This document shows positions 9,701 through 17,266 of a DNA stretch of 60,821 nt, one piece after another (the stretch's first letter is position 1; each line of letters opens with the position of its first letter). Below the pieces are notes generated by a model. That model saw only the letters and a program-made list of their open reading frames with translations, was not told where the DNA came from and ran no database searches. This stretch comes from Microbacterium sp. 70-16. Its GTDB lineage: Bacteria; Actinomycetota; Actinomycetes; Actinomycetales; Microbacteriaceae. The DNA lies in the NCBI RefSeq assembly GCF_001898315.1, contig NZ_MKTQ01000028.1, positions 1-60,821 on the forward strand, given 5' to 3'. Position numbers and translations under genes: made by a program.

Positions 9701-10281
9701 CGTAGGCGGAACACCGGCATGAGGTCACGCACGGCGTGCACCGACGTCGAGCCGTCGCCGAGCAGCAGCTCGACGCGGTCGCTGTGCTCCACGCCGAGGA
9801 GGTCGAGCTGATCGACATATGCCGCCAGCTGCATGAGCGCCGTCACGCGGGCGTGCCGCGCGAGTTTGGTGTCCTGCACGATCCAGCGGCCGTCCCCGTC
9901 ACGCAGCAGGAAGTCGGCGAAACCGACGAACTCGTCGGTCGAGAACACCGCCTGATAGATGACGGCGACGCCGGAGTCGGCAAGCGCCGCGTTGGTCGCG
10001 GCGACGGCGGCCGCGATGCCCGCGGCATCCGACGATCGCGTCTCGGGCAACTCGACGACACGACCCGGATACTGGGCGCGGTAGGCCTCGAGCTGGCGCA
10101 GTTCGTGCTGCGTGCCGAGCCGCCCGGCGCGGGCGAGCGTGAGGTCTTCGGGCTCTTCGACGGCCGGCACGCGGCCGAGCTTCGCGTCGATCTGGCGCAG
10201 CCACGCGAACTCGCATTCGGCCGCGGCCTTGAGATCGCTCGCGCTCCAGACGATCCGGCCTTCGTCTTCGATGTATCGCAT
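6763..10281 (-). CDS. TM0106-type RecB-like nuclease fused to an SF1 (DNA2/UPF1-like) helicase
   Basis: 1172 residues. The N-terminal part is a PD-(D/E)XK nuclease with D123, D137-x-K139 and Q151-x3-Y155. Cys23 and C230-x2-C233-x2-C236 are placed like the 4Fe-4S ligands of Cas4/AddB/Dna2. A middle region starts with DIFFDFEGDPLYT, resembling a DEDD exonuclease-like fold. The C-terminal SF1 helicase has Walker A GPPGTGKT (near 797), VIDEAGQ (near 904), GDPQQLPQV, VDKFQGQEA and NVAVSRAEHTAYIVY. It probably processes DNA or RNA-DNA ends. Start: ATG at 10281 with GGAAGGG upstream. Confidence 0.88.
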   Translation of the reverse strand: MRYIEDEGRIVWSASDLKAAAECEFAWLRQIDAKLGRVPAVEEPEDLTLARAGRLGTQHELRQLEAYRAQYPGRVVELPETRSSDAAGIAAAVAATNAALADSGVAVIYQAVFSTDEFVGFADFLLRDGDGRWIVQDTKLARHARVTALMQLAAYVDQLDLLGVEHSDRVELLLGDGSTSVHAVRDLMPVFRLRRARLRALIADRDLPAGAGGAPIAWGDERGALRVVACGRCATCDAEVIAHRDLLLVAGMRPVQRDRLRAAGIRTIDELADAREAPDRMSWDTFTGLRTQARLQLASPAGGVAAAEPAAAEPAIPTYEVVFPKAIGALPRPDRGDIFFDFEGDPLYTETPAAGAPPQWGIDYLFGWVDDAEQYTALWAHTHADERRAFEEFLDFVALRRRTHPGMHIYHYAPYETTHLLAMAATYGTREAEVDTLLREGVFVDLYPIVRRALRVGSRSYSIKKLEPLYMGDEVRTSDVQRGDDSIVKYVEARVLLDAGTASDAAAGEAILADLADYNRYDCVSTRRLRDWLVERAREAKLTPSADVDAAERPYEPSPRAESLARLAHAAHEQDAVTALRLGAAAIDYYPREAKTFWATHFLRLREPVSIWEDTRDVVVFDHDRCRVLTDWHIPEGARVQRRVLELRGDLAPGTRLSADSSVFVLYELPAPFPVDTSPRWIHAARTVRIVDTLDDGVVIEENSIAGFTWQELPIALTPPAPPQAGSQQAAIDQWADAVIQAAPEAAASFPRDAATDLLLRRPPRTRSGTLAREAGDDVTDIARSVHDLDHSYLAVQGPPGTGKTYVGSHVVARLVAEQGYKVGVVAQSHAVVENMLDRIVEAGVPRGQVAKALKGGTSAEPSFTPIAKDGYATFAAEHPEGFVIGGTAWDLSHAGRVPRGSLDLLVIDEAGQFSLASTIAVSVAAQRLLLLGDPQQLPQVSQGTHPEPVDTSALGWLMDGSAVIAQDRGFFLAQTRRMRPEVAEPVSQLSYECRLAAHPTTSARHLDGIAPGVIPVPLGHTGNATASPEEADAVVAIVCDLVGRQWTAGDGEPPRALSPEDLIVVTPYNAQQVTVEEALGAAGFGAVPVGTVDKFQGQEAAVAIVSLAASSGRDAPRGLEFLLLQNRLNVAVSRAEHTAYIVYGTGLLDDLPRTPDGVTRLSAFGRLVGAA

Positions 10282-10364
10282 GTCGCCCTTCCGCAATCGA
10301 CCCTAGCGGCGGGTGCCGACACGGGCCCCGGGCGCGAGCCCGGCCGACCTGACAGACTGGTGCC

Positions 10365-12464
10365 GTGAGCGAGAACCTTCCGTTCGAGAGCGTCTACCGG
10401 CACGGCTTCGCGCGCATCGCGGCCTGCACGATCCCGGTCGCGATCGCCGATCCGGCGACCAACGCCGCCGCCGTGCTGGCCTCGGCCCGCGAGGCGCACG
10501 ACGAGGGCGTCGCCGTCGCGGTGTTCCCCGAACTGTGCCTGACCGGGTACGCGATCGACGACCTCGTGATGCAGGACGCCGTGCTGGATGCCACGGAGGC
10601 GGCGATCCTCGCGATCGTGCGCGCCTCCGAGGACCTGCTGCCGGTGCTCGTCGTCGGCGCTCCCCTGCGGGTGCGCAACCGGCTTTACAACTGCGCCGTC
10701 GTGATCCACCGCGGTGAAGTGATGGGGGTCGTCCCCAAGACGTATCTGCCGACGTACCGTGAGTTCTACGAGCGCCGCTGGTATGCCTCGGGCCCCACCT
10801 ACGACGGCGTCGTGCGGCTCGGCGGGTCGCTCGAGCAGGGCGGCATCGAGGCGATGTTCGGGTCGAACCTGCTCTTCCGCGCGGATGACGTGCCGGGACT
10901 CGTGCTGGCCGTCGAGATCTGCGAAGACCTGTGGGTTCCCGTCCCGCCCTCGTCGCGTGCCGCGCTCGCGGGGGCCACCGTCCTCGCGAACCTCTCGGGC
11001 AGCCCGATCACGATCGCGCGCGCCGAAGATCGCAAGACCCTCGCGCAGTCACAGTCGCTGCGGTGTCTCGCCGCCTACGCCTATGCCGCTGCCGGCACGG
11101 GCGAATCGACGAACGACGTCTCGTGGGACGGCCAGACGATGATCTACGAGGGCGGCACCCTGCTGGCCGAGACGGAGCGCTTCCCCACCGGCGCACGCAT
11201 GTCGATCGCCGACGTCGACCTCGACCGCCTGCGTCAAGACCGCCTGCGCCAGGGCACCTTCGACGACAACCGCGTCGCCGAGCTGCGCCCCGCCGGCGAG
11301 CCCGCCGACGACTACGTCGAGTATGAGTTCACGCTCGCTCCCCCGGCATCCGCCACTCGGCTGCGTCGGCCGCTCGACCGGTTCCCGTTCGTTCCCGACG
11401 ACGCCGCACGCCTCGACCAGGACTGCTACGAGGCGTTCAACATCCAGGTGTCCGCGCTCGTGCAGCGCATGCGCGCGATCGGATCGCCGAAGCCCGTCAT
11501 CGGCGTCTCGGGCGGTCTCGACTCGACGCATGCGCTGCTGGTCGTGGCCCGCGCGATGGATCTCATGGGCCGCCCGCGCGCCGACATCCTCGCCTACACG
11601 ATGCCGGGATTCGCGACGAGCGAGCACACCAAATCGAACGCGATCGCCCTCGCCGAGGCGATCGGCGCATCGATCGAGACGATCGACATCCGGCCGATGG
11701 CGACCGAGATCCTCACCGGCATCGGGCATCCGTTCGCCGCGGGCGAGCCCGTCTACGACGTCACGTTCGAGAACGTGCAGGCCGGTGCGCGCACCGACTT
11801 CCTGTTCCGCCTGGCGAACCAGCGCGGCGGATTCGTCGTCGGCACGAGCGATCTGTCGGAGCTCGCCCTCGGCTGGGCGACGTATGGCGTCGGCGACCAC
11901 ATGAGCCACTACGCCGTCAACGCGGGTGTGCCCAAGACCCTCATCCAGCACCTCATCCGGTGGGTCATCGCGCACAGTGATGGTGGTGGCGCAGACCTGA
12001 CGCAGGACGCCAAGGACGTGCTGCAGTCGGTGCTCGACACCGAGATCAGCCCCGAGCTCGTACCGGCAGGCCAGGACGGCAAGGTCCAGTCGACGGAAGA
12101 CACGATCGGTCCGTACGCGCTGCACGACTTCACACTGTTCCACGTGCTGCGCTACGGCCTGCGCCCGTCGAAGATCGCGTTCCTCGCCGAGCAGGCGTGG
12201 GCGGATGCCGAGGCGGGAGCCTGGCCTCCGGGGTTCCCCGACGACGACCGCTACGCGTACGACCGCGCGACGATCGTGCGCTGGCTGCGCGTGTTCCTGA
12301 AGCGCTACTTCGGGTTCGCGCAGTTCAAGCGCACCGCGATCCCGAACGGCCCGAAGGTGCTGCCGGCGGGTTCGCTGTCGCCGCGCGGCGACTGGCGAGC
12401 ACCGTCCGACGGCAACGCCGCGGTCTGGCTCGCCGAGCTCGACGCGGCCCTGCCCCAAGACTGA
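10365..12464 (+). CDS. nadE: Glutamine-dependent NAD+ synthetase
   Basis: 699 residues. It converts deamido-NAD to NAD using ammonia released from glutamine. The N-terminal nitrilase-type glutaminase domain has its triad in FPELCLTG (Glu, near residue 55), VPKTYLPTY (Lys) and EICEDLW (Cys, near 186). The C-terminal synthetase has the ATP-pyrophosphatase loop GVSGGLDST near residue 380 and later GTSDLSELALGW. Length fits the two-domain actinobacterial enzyme. The start is GTG at 10365, with CAGACT 6 nt upstream. It is convergent with the next gene. Confidence 0.95.
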   Translation: MSENLPFESVYRHGFARIAACTIPVAIADPATNAAAVLASAREAHDEGVAVAVFPELCLTGYAIDDLVMQDAVLDATEAAILAIVRASEDLLPVLVVGAPLRVRNRLYNCAVVIHRGEVMGVVPKTYLPTYREFYERRWYASGPTYDGVVRLGGSLEQGGIEAMFGSNLLFRADDVPGLVLAVEICEDLWVPVPPSSRAALAGATVLANLSGSPITIARAEDRKTLAQSQSLRCLAAYAYAAAGTGESTNDVSWDGQTMIYEGGTLLAETERFPTGARMSIADVDLDRLRQDRLRQGTFDDNRVAELRPAGEPADDYVEYEFTLAPPASATRLRRPLDRFPFVPDDAARLDQDCYEAFNIQVSALVQRMRAIGSPKPVIGVSGGLDSTHALLVVARAMDLMGRPRADILAYTMPGFATSEHTKSNAIALAEAIGASIETIDIRPMATEILTGIGHPFAAGEPVYDVTFENVQAGARTDFLFRLANQRGGFVVGTSDLSELALGWATYGVGDHMSHYAVNAGVPKTLIQHLIRWVIAHSDGGGADLTQDAKDVLQSVLDTEISPELVPAGQDGKVQSTEDTIGPYALHDFTLFHVLRYGLRPSKIAFLAEQAWADAEAGAWPPGFPDDDRYAYDRATIVRWLRVFLKRYFGFAQFKRTAIPNGPKVLPAGSLSPRGDWRAPSDGNAAVWLAELDAALPQD

Positions 12465-12474
12465 CCCGAGCGCC

Positions 12475-12489
12475 GCGGGCCCGGCCCGC
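12475..12489. terminator. Possible bidirectional terminator stem between convergent genes
   Basis: GCGGGCC (12475-12481) and GGCCCGC (12483-12489) form a 7-bp perfect stem in the 27 bp between the converging ends of nadE and the next gene. No T-tract follows, so it would be a weak or factor-assisted terminator. Confidence 0.4.
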
Positions 12490-12491
12490 CC

Positions 12492-13079
12492 TTACTCCTT
12501 CGGCGGGATGCCGACCGCGAGGGTGATGACCCAACCGTCGCGCGAGATGTCGGTCAGCGCGTACTGGACCTGCCTGTCGCCGATCCAGCCCTTGTGCCGG
12601 CCCATGTCGAGCCGCACATGCTCGGGAGCGACGCGCGCGGCGCGGCCATCGGCCTCGAGCACGGCCTGCACACGCACCCAGTGCTGCAGCAGATCGTCGG
12701 TCGCGGTGCCGTCGAGCAGGTGCGAGTGCTTCTGCATCTGGCGGACGTCAGCCGGCTCAGGGTGCAGGTCGCGGATGTCGATGCCGACCGGGACATCGGG
12801 ATCGCAGATCGCGACGACGGTCGCGGCACGGTAGCTCGCGGTCACGATCGAAATGGGCAGGTCGACGCCGTCGCGCGAGGCGATGAGGCGGGTGTGGTAC
12901 CCGAAACCGCGCGGCGCTTCGCGCTCGATGCGGATGTCGGTGGGCTCGCAGCCGAGCTTGGTCGCGATCAGCTCCTTCGCGATGATCCGGCGGCGGTCGT
13001 GGACCGTCGTCGCCGGGTCCCAGCCGAGGCGAGCCGAGACTCCCGCGGGCGTGTCGAGAAGAACGGTCTGCAGTGTCAT
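12492..13079 (-). CDS. Degenerate Sfp-type phosphopantetheinyl-transferase-like protein
   Basis: 195 residues. The layout resembles an Sfp/AcpT transferase: IRIEREAPRGFGYHTRLIAS, then a hydrophobic strand, then VPVGIDIRDL (Asp101), then HWVRVQAVLEADGRA (134-147), comparable to the family's GVDIE and W(T/S)xKEAxLKA. The second metal ligand is Arg instead of Glu (DIR), the KE pair is VQ, and the SHS motif reads VTA. So the fold seems kept but catalysis is doubtful. Start ATG with GGAGCGAC upstream. A diverged unrelated protein cannot be excluded. Confidence 0.55.
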   Translation of the reverse strand: MTLQTVLLDTPAGVSARLGWDPATTVHDRRRIIAKELIATKLGCEPTDIRIEREAPRGFGYHTRLIASRDGVDLPISIVTASYRAATVVAICDPDVPVGIDIRDLHPEPADVRQMQKHSHLLDGTATDDLLQHWVRVQAVLEADGRAARVAPEHVRLDMGRHKGWIGDRQVQYALTDISRDGWVITLAVGIPPKE

Positions 13080-13185
13080 GTCGCTCCGATCGCTGATCCG
13101 ATGGCTCCATCTTGGCGCACCCGGCGTGCCGGCGGGTCACATCCCGGCGTGACAAACCGCGCGGCGCGCCGACCATGATGGAGGG

Positions 13186-14664
13186 ATGTCACCGCGCGCG
13201 ACGATCGTCGGCAGCGGGCCGAACGGGCTCGTCGCGGCCGTCACGCTCGCCCGCGCCGGTTACTCCGTGCGCGTGCTCGAAGCCGCCGGCGCCGCCGGCG
13301 GGTCGGCGCGGACGGCGGAACTGACGCTGCCGGGGTTCCGCCACGACGTCGGCTCGGCGGTGCATCCCGTCGCCCGCAGCTCGGTGTGGTTCCGTGCGTT
13401 CGGGCTCGACCGCCGCGTGGAATGGCTCGTGCCGGATGCCTCGTTCGCGCACCCGCTGCCCTCCGGCCCGACGGCGATCGCGTGGCGCGATCTCGACCGC
13501 ACGGCCGCGAGCCTCGGCGCCGACGGCACGCGCTGGCGCCGCCTGATCCAGCCGCTGCGCGACCATCTCGACGGCGTCGTCGCGCTGACCGGCGATCATC
13601 TGCTGCGCGTGCCGCGGCATCCGGTGACGGCGGCTGCATTCGCCGTGCGCACGGCGCTGCTGGGCACGGCGCCATCACTCGCGCTGCGCACAGAAGCGGG
13701 CCTCGTGCTGTGGGCGGGCGTCGCGGCGCACGCCGCCCGTACGCTGCCGTCGCTCGCAGGGTCGGCCGCCGGGCTGCTGCTGGCAGCGCATGCCCACGCG
13801 GCGACCGGCTGGCCCGTGCCCCGCGGCGGAGCGGGTGCGATCACGGATGCCCTGATCGACGACCTGCTCGCGCATGGCGGTGAGCTCTCGTGCAACGAGA
13901 ACGTCGTCGATGTCGCGGCGCTGGACTGGGGTGATGCGGCGGCGGGCGACGTGCTCGTGCTCGCGGGGTCGCCACGGCTCGCGGCGACCGTTCCGGGCAT
14001 CCCCGGATCGTACGCGGCCGCACTCGGCCGGTATCGGTACGGCCCGGGCTTGGCGAAGATCGATCTCGCCCTCGACGGGCCCGTGCCGTGGCGCGACCCA
14101 GACCTCGGCCGCGCCGTGACCGTCCACGTGGGCGGCACGGCGGAGCAGGTGCGCGCGAGCGCGGCAGGCGTCGCCCGCGGTCGCCTGTCGCCGGCGCCGT
14201 ATGTGCTGGTCGCGCAGCCGTCGGTCATCGACGCGAGTCGCGCGCCCGCGGGCGCGGCGGTGCTGTGGGCGTACCTGCACGTGCCGCGCGGGGCGGCGGC
14301 CCTCGACCCGTCCGAGCCGATCCTGCGCCGACTCGAGGAGTTCGCGCCCGGCATCCGCGATCGCATCATCGGCCGGCACGTGACCCGCGCATCGCAGCTG
14401 GCTGCACGCAACCCGGCGGCGATCGGCGGCGACGGCCTGGGCGGTCTGCTGACGCTGCGCCAAGCCGTGCGCAGCCCCGTGGTCTCCACCGTGCCGTGGC
14501 GCACACCCGCCCGCGGCGTCTACCTCGCCGGGTCGGCGCTGCCGCCGGGGCCGGGCGTGACGGGGATGCCCGGGTGGTACGCCGCCCGCACCGTGCTCAC
14601 CGACGCCCGCGGCTCAGTACCGCGCCTGGAGGACCTGTTCGGGGCATCCGCGATGGGAGAATGA
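13186..14664 (+). CDS. FAD-dependent oxidoreductase, phytoene-desaturase-like
   Basis: 492 residues. An N-terminal FAD-binding Rossmann motif (VGSGPNGLVAAVTLARAGY, residues 8-26) is followed by VLEAAGAAGGSART and HDVGSAVHP, as in the CrtI/COG1233 family. The C-terminal FAD contact is GVYLAGSALPPGPGVTGMPG. Catalytic specificity is not evident, and no other carotenoid gene is nearby. It starts at ATG 13186 with GGAGGG directly before it. Its stop is 4 nt before the next gene, so the two form an operon. Confidence 0.85.
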   Translation: MSPRATIVGSGPNGLVAAVTLARAGYSVRVLEAAGAAGGSARTAELTLPGFRHDVGSAVHPVARSSVWFRAFGLDRRVEWLVPDASFAHPLPSGPTAIAWRDLDRTAASLGADGTRWRRLIQPLRDHLDGVVALTGDHLLRVPRHPVTAAAFAVRTALLGTAPSLALRTEAGLVLWAGVAAHAARTLPSLAGSAAGLLLAAHAHAATGWPVPRGGAGAITDALIDDLLAHGGELSCNENVVDVAALDWGDAAAGDVLVLAGSPRLAATVPGIPGSYAAALGRYRYGPGLAKIDLALDGPVPWRDPDLGRAVTVHVGGTAEQVRASAAGVARGRLSPAPYVLVAQPSVIDASRAPAGAAVLWAYLHVPRGAAALDPSEPILRRLEEFAPGIRDRIIGRHVTRASQLAARNPAAIGGDGLGGLLTLRQAVRSPVVSTVPWRTPARGVYLAGSALPPGPGVTGMPGWYAARTVLTDARGSVPRLEDLFGASAMGE

Positions 14665-14668
14665 GGCA

Positions 14669-15223
14669 GTGAAACTCCTCGTCGCAGCCCTCGCCTCTGA
14701 ACTGGTCGCCTTCGAAGACGAGCTCGACGGGTTCGAGCGGCTCGTCACGGGCCCCGGCAAGCTGCAGGCGACGTACGCCCTCACGCGCCGGCTCGACGCC
14801 GGCGGCATCGACGAGATCGTCGTCGTCGGCACCGCGGGCTCACTCGACTCCGCCACGACGGGGCTGCACGAGATCGCGGCGGCGATCCAGCACGACGTCA
14901 CCGACATCGACGGCATCGCCGGGCAGCACGTGTCATTGCCCGCGCAGGTGCAGACCCGCGGCGGCACCGCGACGATCGCGACAGGCGACCACTTCGTCGA
15001 TGATGCGGATGCCGTGGCATCCATTCGCGGTCTCGGCGCGACGCTCGTCGACATGGAGACCTACGCGTACATCTGGGTCGCCGAGCAGTTCGGCGTGCCG
15101 ATCACGGTGCTCAAGGCCGTCTCGGACAATGCGCAGGATGACGCGGTGACCGACTGGCGCGAGACCGTCGCCGCGTGCAGCGCGACCCTGCGGGACGCGA
15201 TGCGCGAACGCTACGGCGTCTGA
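14669..15223 (+). CDS. MTA/SAH-nucleosidase-like nucleoside phosphorylase family protein
   Basis: 184 residues, shorter than the usual ~230 of the family. The start VKLLVAALASELVAF, the central VVVGTAGSL and the VDMETYAYIWVAEQFGVPITVLKAVSDNA segment match the ribose/catalytic end of the purine nucleoside phosphorylase-1 superfamily (ME pair and VSD with a catalytic-type Asp). Likely substrates are methylthioadenosine or S-adenosylhomocysteine, but the N-terminal purine pocket is abbreviated. Start GTG 14669. It closely follows the FAD oxidoreductase. Confidence 0.75.
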   Translation: MKLLVAALASELVAFEDELDGFERLVTGPGKLQATYALTRRLDAGGIDEIVVVGTAGSLDSATTGLHEIAAAIQHDVTDIDGIAGQHVSLPAQVQTRGGTATIATGDHFVDDADAVASIRGLGATLVDMETYAYIWVAEQFGVPITVLKAVSDNAQDDAVTDWRETVAACSATLRDAMRERYGV

Positions 15224-15241
15224 GCCAGGTAGCCTTCAAGC

Positions 15242-16168
15242 ATGTCGACCACACCGCCGACCGAGCCCACCCCCGATCAGCCGACCGCGGCGCAGCCGAC
15301 GGAGGCGTATCCCGCCCCCGAGCAGCCCACGCAGGCGTACGCGGCCCCGACCGCGCCGGCCTACACCCCACCGGCGTACCCGACACAGCCCACGCAGGCG
15401 TACGGCGCGCCAGAGCAGCCGACGCAGGCGTACCCGTACGCGCAGCCGACGGCGCCGTACGGTGTCGCGCCGCAGGCCACCGGGCCGGACACCCGTTCGA
15501 AGACGCTCGCGTGGACGGCACTGATCCTCGCGATCGTGGGCATCGTGCTGGCGCTCGTCGGGTTCGTCCCCGTCGCCATCCTGGGCGTGATCGCGGTGCT
15601 GATCGGCGGACTCGTGCTGTTGGCCGGGTTCGTCATCTCGATCGTCGCGCTCGTCGGCAAGCGTCACGGCGGCACGCCGCTGAGCATCACGGCCCTCGTG
15701 CTGTCGGTCGTCGGCACGGGCATCGCGATGGTCGCACTGACCATCTCGCTGGTGTTCACCGGCCTCTCGCTGGCCGGAACGTCCTCATCGACCGATGTCT
15801 TGCCCGACACGCAGACGAGCGACCCCGCGACCGATGACGGCACGACCGATGACGGAACGACCGGAGACGGCACGACGGATGCCGGGACGCTCTCGGCGGG
15901 CGAAGAGGCCTTCCTCGCCGAAGTACGCCCCGAGATCACCCAGTTGCTGATGGACATCGACCCGACGGTGAGCGCCGAGGACGTCGAGTCGGTCTTCCCC
16001 GATGACGCGCTGATCACCATCGGGCAGACGCTGCTGGTAACCGGTGACGCCGGCATCGATGCGATCGTCGATCAAACGCTGTCCACGGCAGGGGATGCCG
16101 TCGACGCCGAGCAGCTGCGGTCGCTGTACGAGGCGATCTACGCCGCCGCGGAGGCGCACCTGCAGTAA
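15242..16168 (+). CDS. Membrane protein with proline-rich repeat N-terminus (DUF4190-like)
   Basis: 308 residues. Residues 1-85 are a cytosolic Pro/Thr/Gln/Ala-rich tail with repeated PTQAY/PTEAY units. Three or so hydrophobic segments follow (about 87-108, 112-138 and 147-180), then a Thr/Asp-rich linker with DDGTTDDGTTGDGTT repeats, then an acidic helical C-terminus probably outside the cell. DUF4190 proteins are common in actinobacteria and have no known activity. TAGCCT lies 6 nt before the ATG, pointing to a leaderless mRNA. Confidence 0.75.
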   Translation: MSTTPPTEPTPDQPTAAQPTEAYPAPEQPTQAYAAPTAPAYTPPAYPTQPTQAYGAPEQPTQAYPYAQPTAPYGVAPQATGPDTRSKTLAWTALILAIVGIVLALVGFVPVAILGVIAVLIGGLVLLAGFVISIVALVGKRHGGTPLSITALVLSVVGTGIAMVALTISLVFTGLSLAGTSSSTDVLPDTQTSDPATDDGTTDDGTTGDGTTDAGTLSAGEEAFLAEVRPEITQLLMDIDPTVSAEDVESVFPDDALITIGQTLLVTGDAGIDAIVDQTLSTAGDAVDAEQLRSLYEAIYAAAEAHLQ

Positions 16169-16210
16169 GGCCGGCGCGGGACCGCGTCGCGCGACGCGTA
16201 GCGTGGACGC

Positions 16211-17233
16211 ATGAACGTCTCGCTCCGCACCGCCCGGCGCTCTCCGCTGTTGCAGGTCGCGAAGTCGGCGCTTGCGACGATCGCCGCATGGCTGATCGCC
16301 GGCTGGCTCATCCCGGGGCCGGCGCCCGTGTTCGCCGCGATCGCGGCACTGCTGACGGTGCAGCCGAGCATCAGCCAGTCCTTCGGTCGCGGCGTCGAGC
16401 GCACGATCGGCGTGATCGCGGGCGTCATCGTCGCCTCGGCGATCGCCATCGTGCTCGGCAACGGGTTCTGGGCGATCGCACTGGCGGTCGTGTGCGCGCT
16501 GCTGCTGGCGTGGGCGCTGCGCGCGACACCCGGCACCGCGAACCAGGTCGCGATCAGCGCGCTGCTCGTGCTCGCGCTCGGCACGGCGACGCCCGGATAC
16601 GCGATCGATCGCATCCTCGAGACGGCGATCGGCGCCGCGATCGGACTGATCGTCAACGTCGCGCTCGTGCCGCCGCTCGCACTCGAGTCGGCGCGTGCGC
16701 GCGTCGCGACGCTCACCGAAGAGGCGGCCGCCGCCCTCGACCGGCTGGGCGCGGCGCTGACCACGCGGCAGGACCCGCAGGCTCTGCACGAGCTGCTGAC
16801 ACGCGCGCGTGCCGTGCGCGACACCGTCGCGGCGGCGCAGACGCCGCTCGCCGATGCCCGCGATTCGCTCGCGCTCAACCCACGCGGTAGGCGCCTCGCC
16901 ACCGACGTCACGGCCCTCGAGGACGACGTGCAACGACTGTCTGCGATCGTCACACATCTCATCGGGATGACCCGAGCCTTCGTCGACGACTACGACGACA
17001 CGATCGCGACCGACCCCGAAGCGATCGCCATCGCGGAGCAGCTGCGCCGCGCCGCGCACGACGTGCGGCTGGGTCTTCCCGCGGGCGACGGAGCACCCCT
17101 CGAGGAGCCGCCCGCGCTCACGCGGCCGCTCGAGGTCCTCACCGTGCCGACGTCGCACTGGGTGCTGATCGGCTCGCTGCTGATCGACTTGCGCCGCATC
17201 CACAGCGCCCTCGCCGCCTCCGACGAGAGCTGA
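16211..17233 (+). CDS. FUSC-family membrane protein (aromatic acid exporter-like)
   Basis: 340 residues. The first ~170 residues hold about six membrane segments with the FUSC pattern (GPAPVFAAIAALLTVQPSISQSFGRGVERTIGVIAGV), and the rest is a cytosolic, alanine-rich helical region. The family includes efflux proteins such as AaeB and actinobacterial transporters of unknown substrate. TAGCGT sits 6 nt before the ATG. It is convergent with sbcC. Confidence 0.82.
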   Translation: MNVSLRTARRSPLLQVAKSALATIAAWLIAGWLIPGPAPVFAAIAALLTVQPSISQSFGRGVERTIGVIAGVIVASAIAIVLGNGFWAIALAVVCALLLAWALRATPGTANQVAISALLVLALGTATPGYAIDRILETAIGAAIGLIVNVALVPPLALESARARVATLTEEAAAALDRLGAALTTRQDPQALHELLTRARAVRDTVAAAQTPLADARDSLALNPRGRRLATDVTALEDDVQRLSAIVTHLIGMTRAFVDDYDDTIATDPEAIAIAEQLRRAAHDVRLGLPAGDGAPLEEPPALTRPLEVLTVPTSHWVLIGSLLIDLRRIHSALAASDES

Positions 17234-17266
17234 CGGTCCGCGGGACGGTCGGGGCGGCGCACCGTG

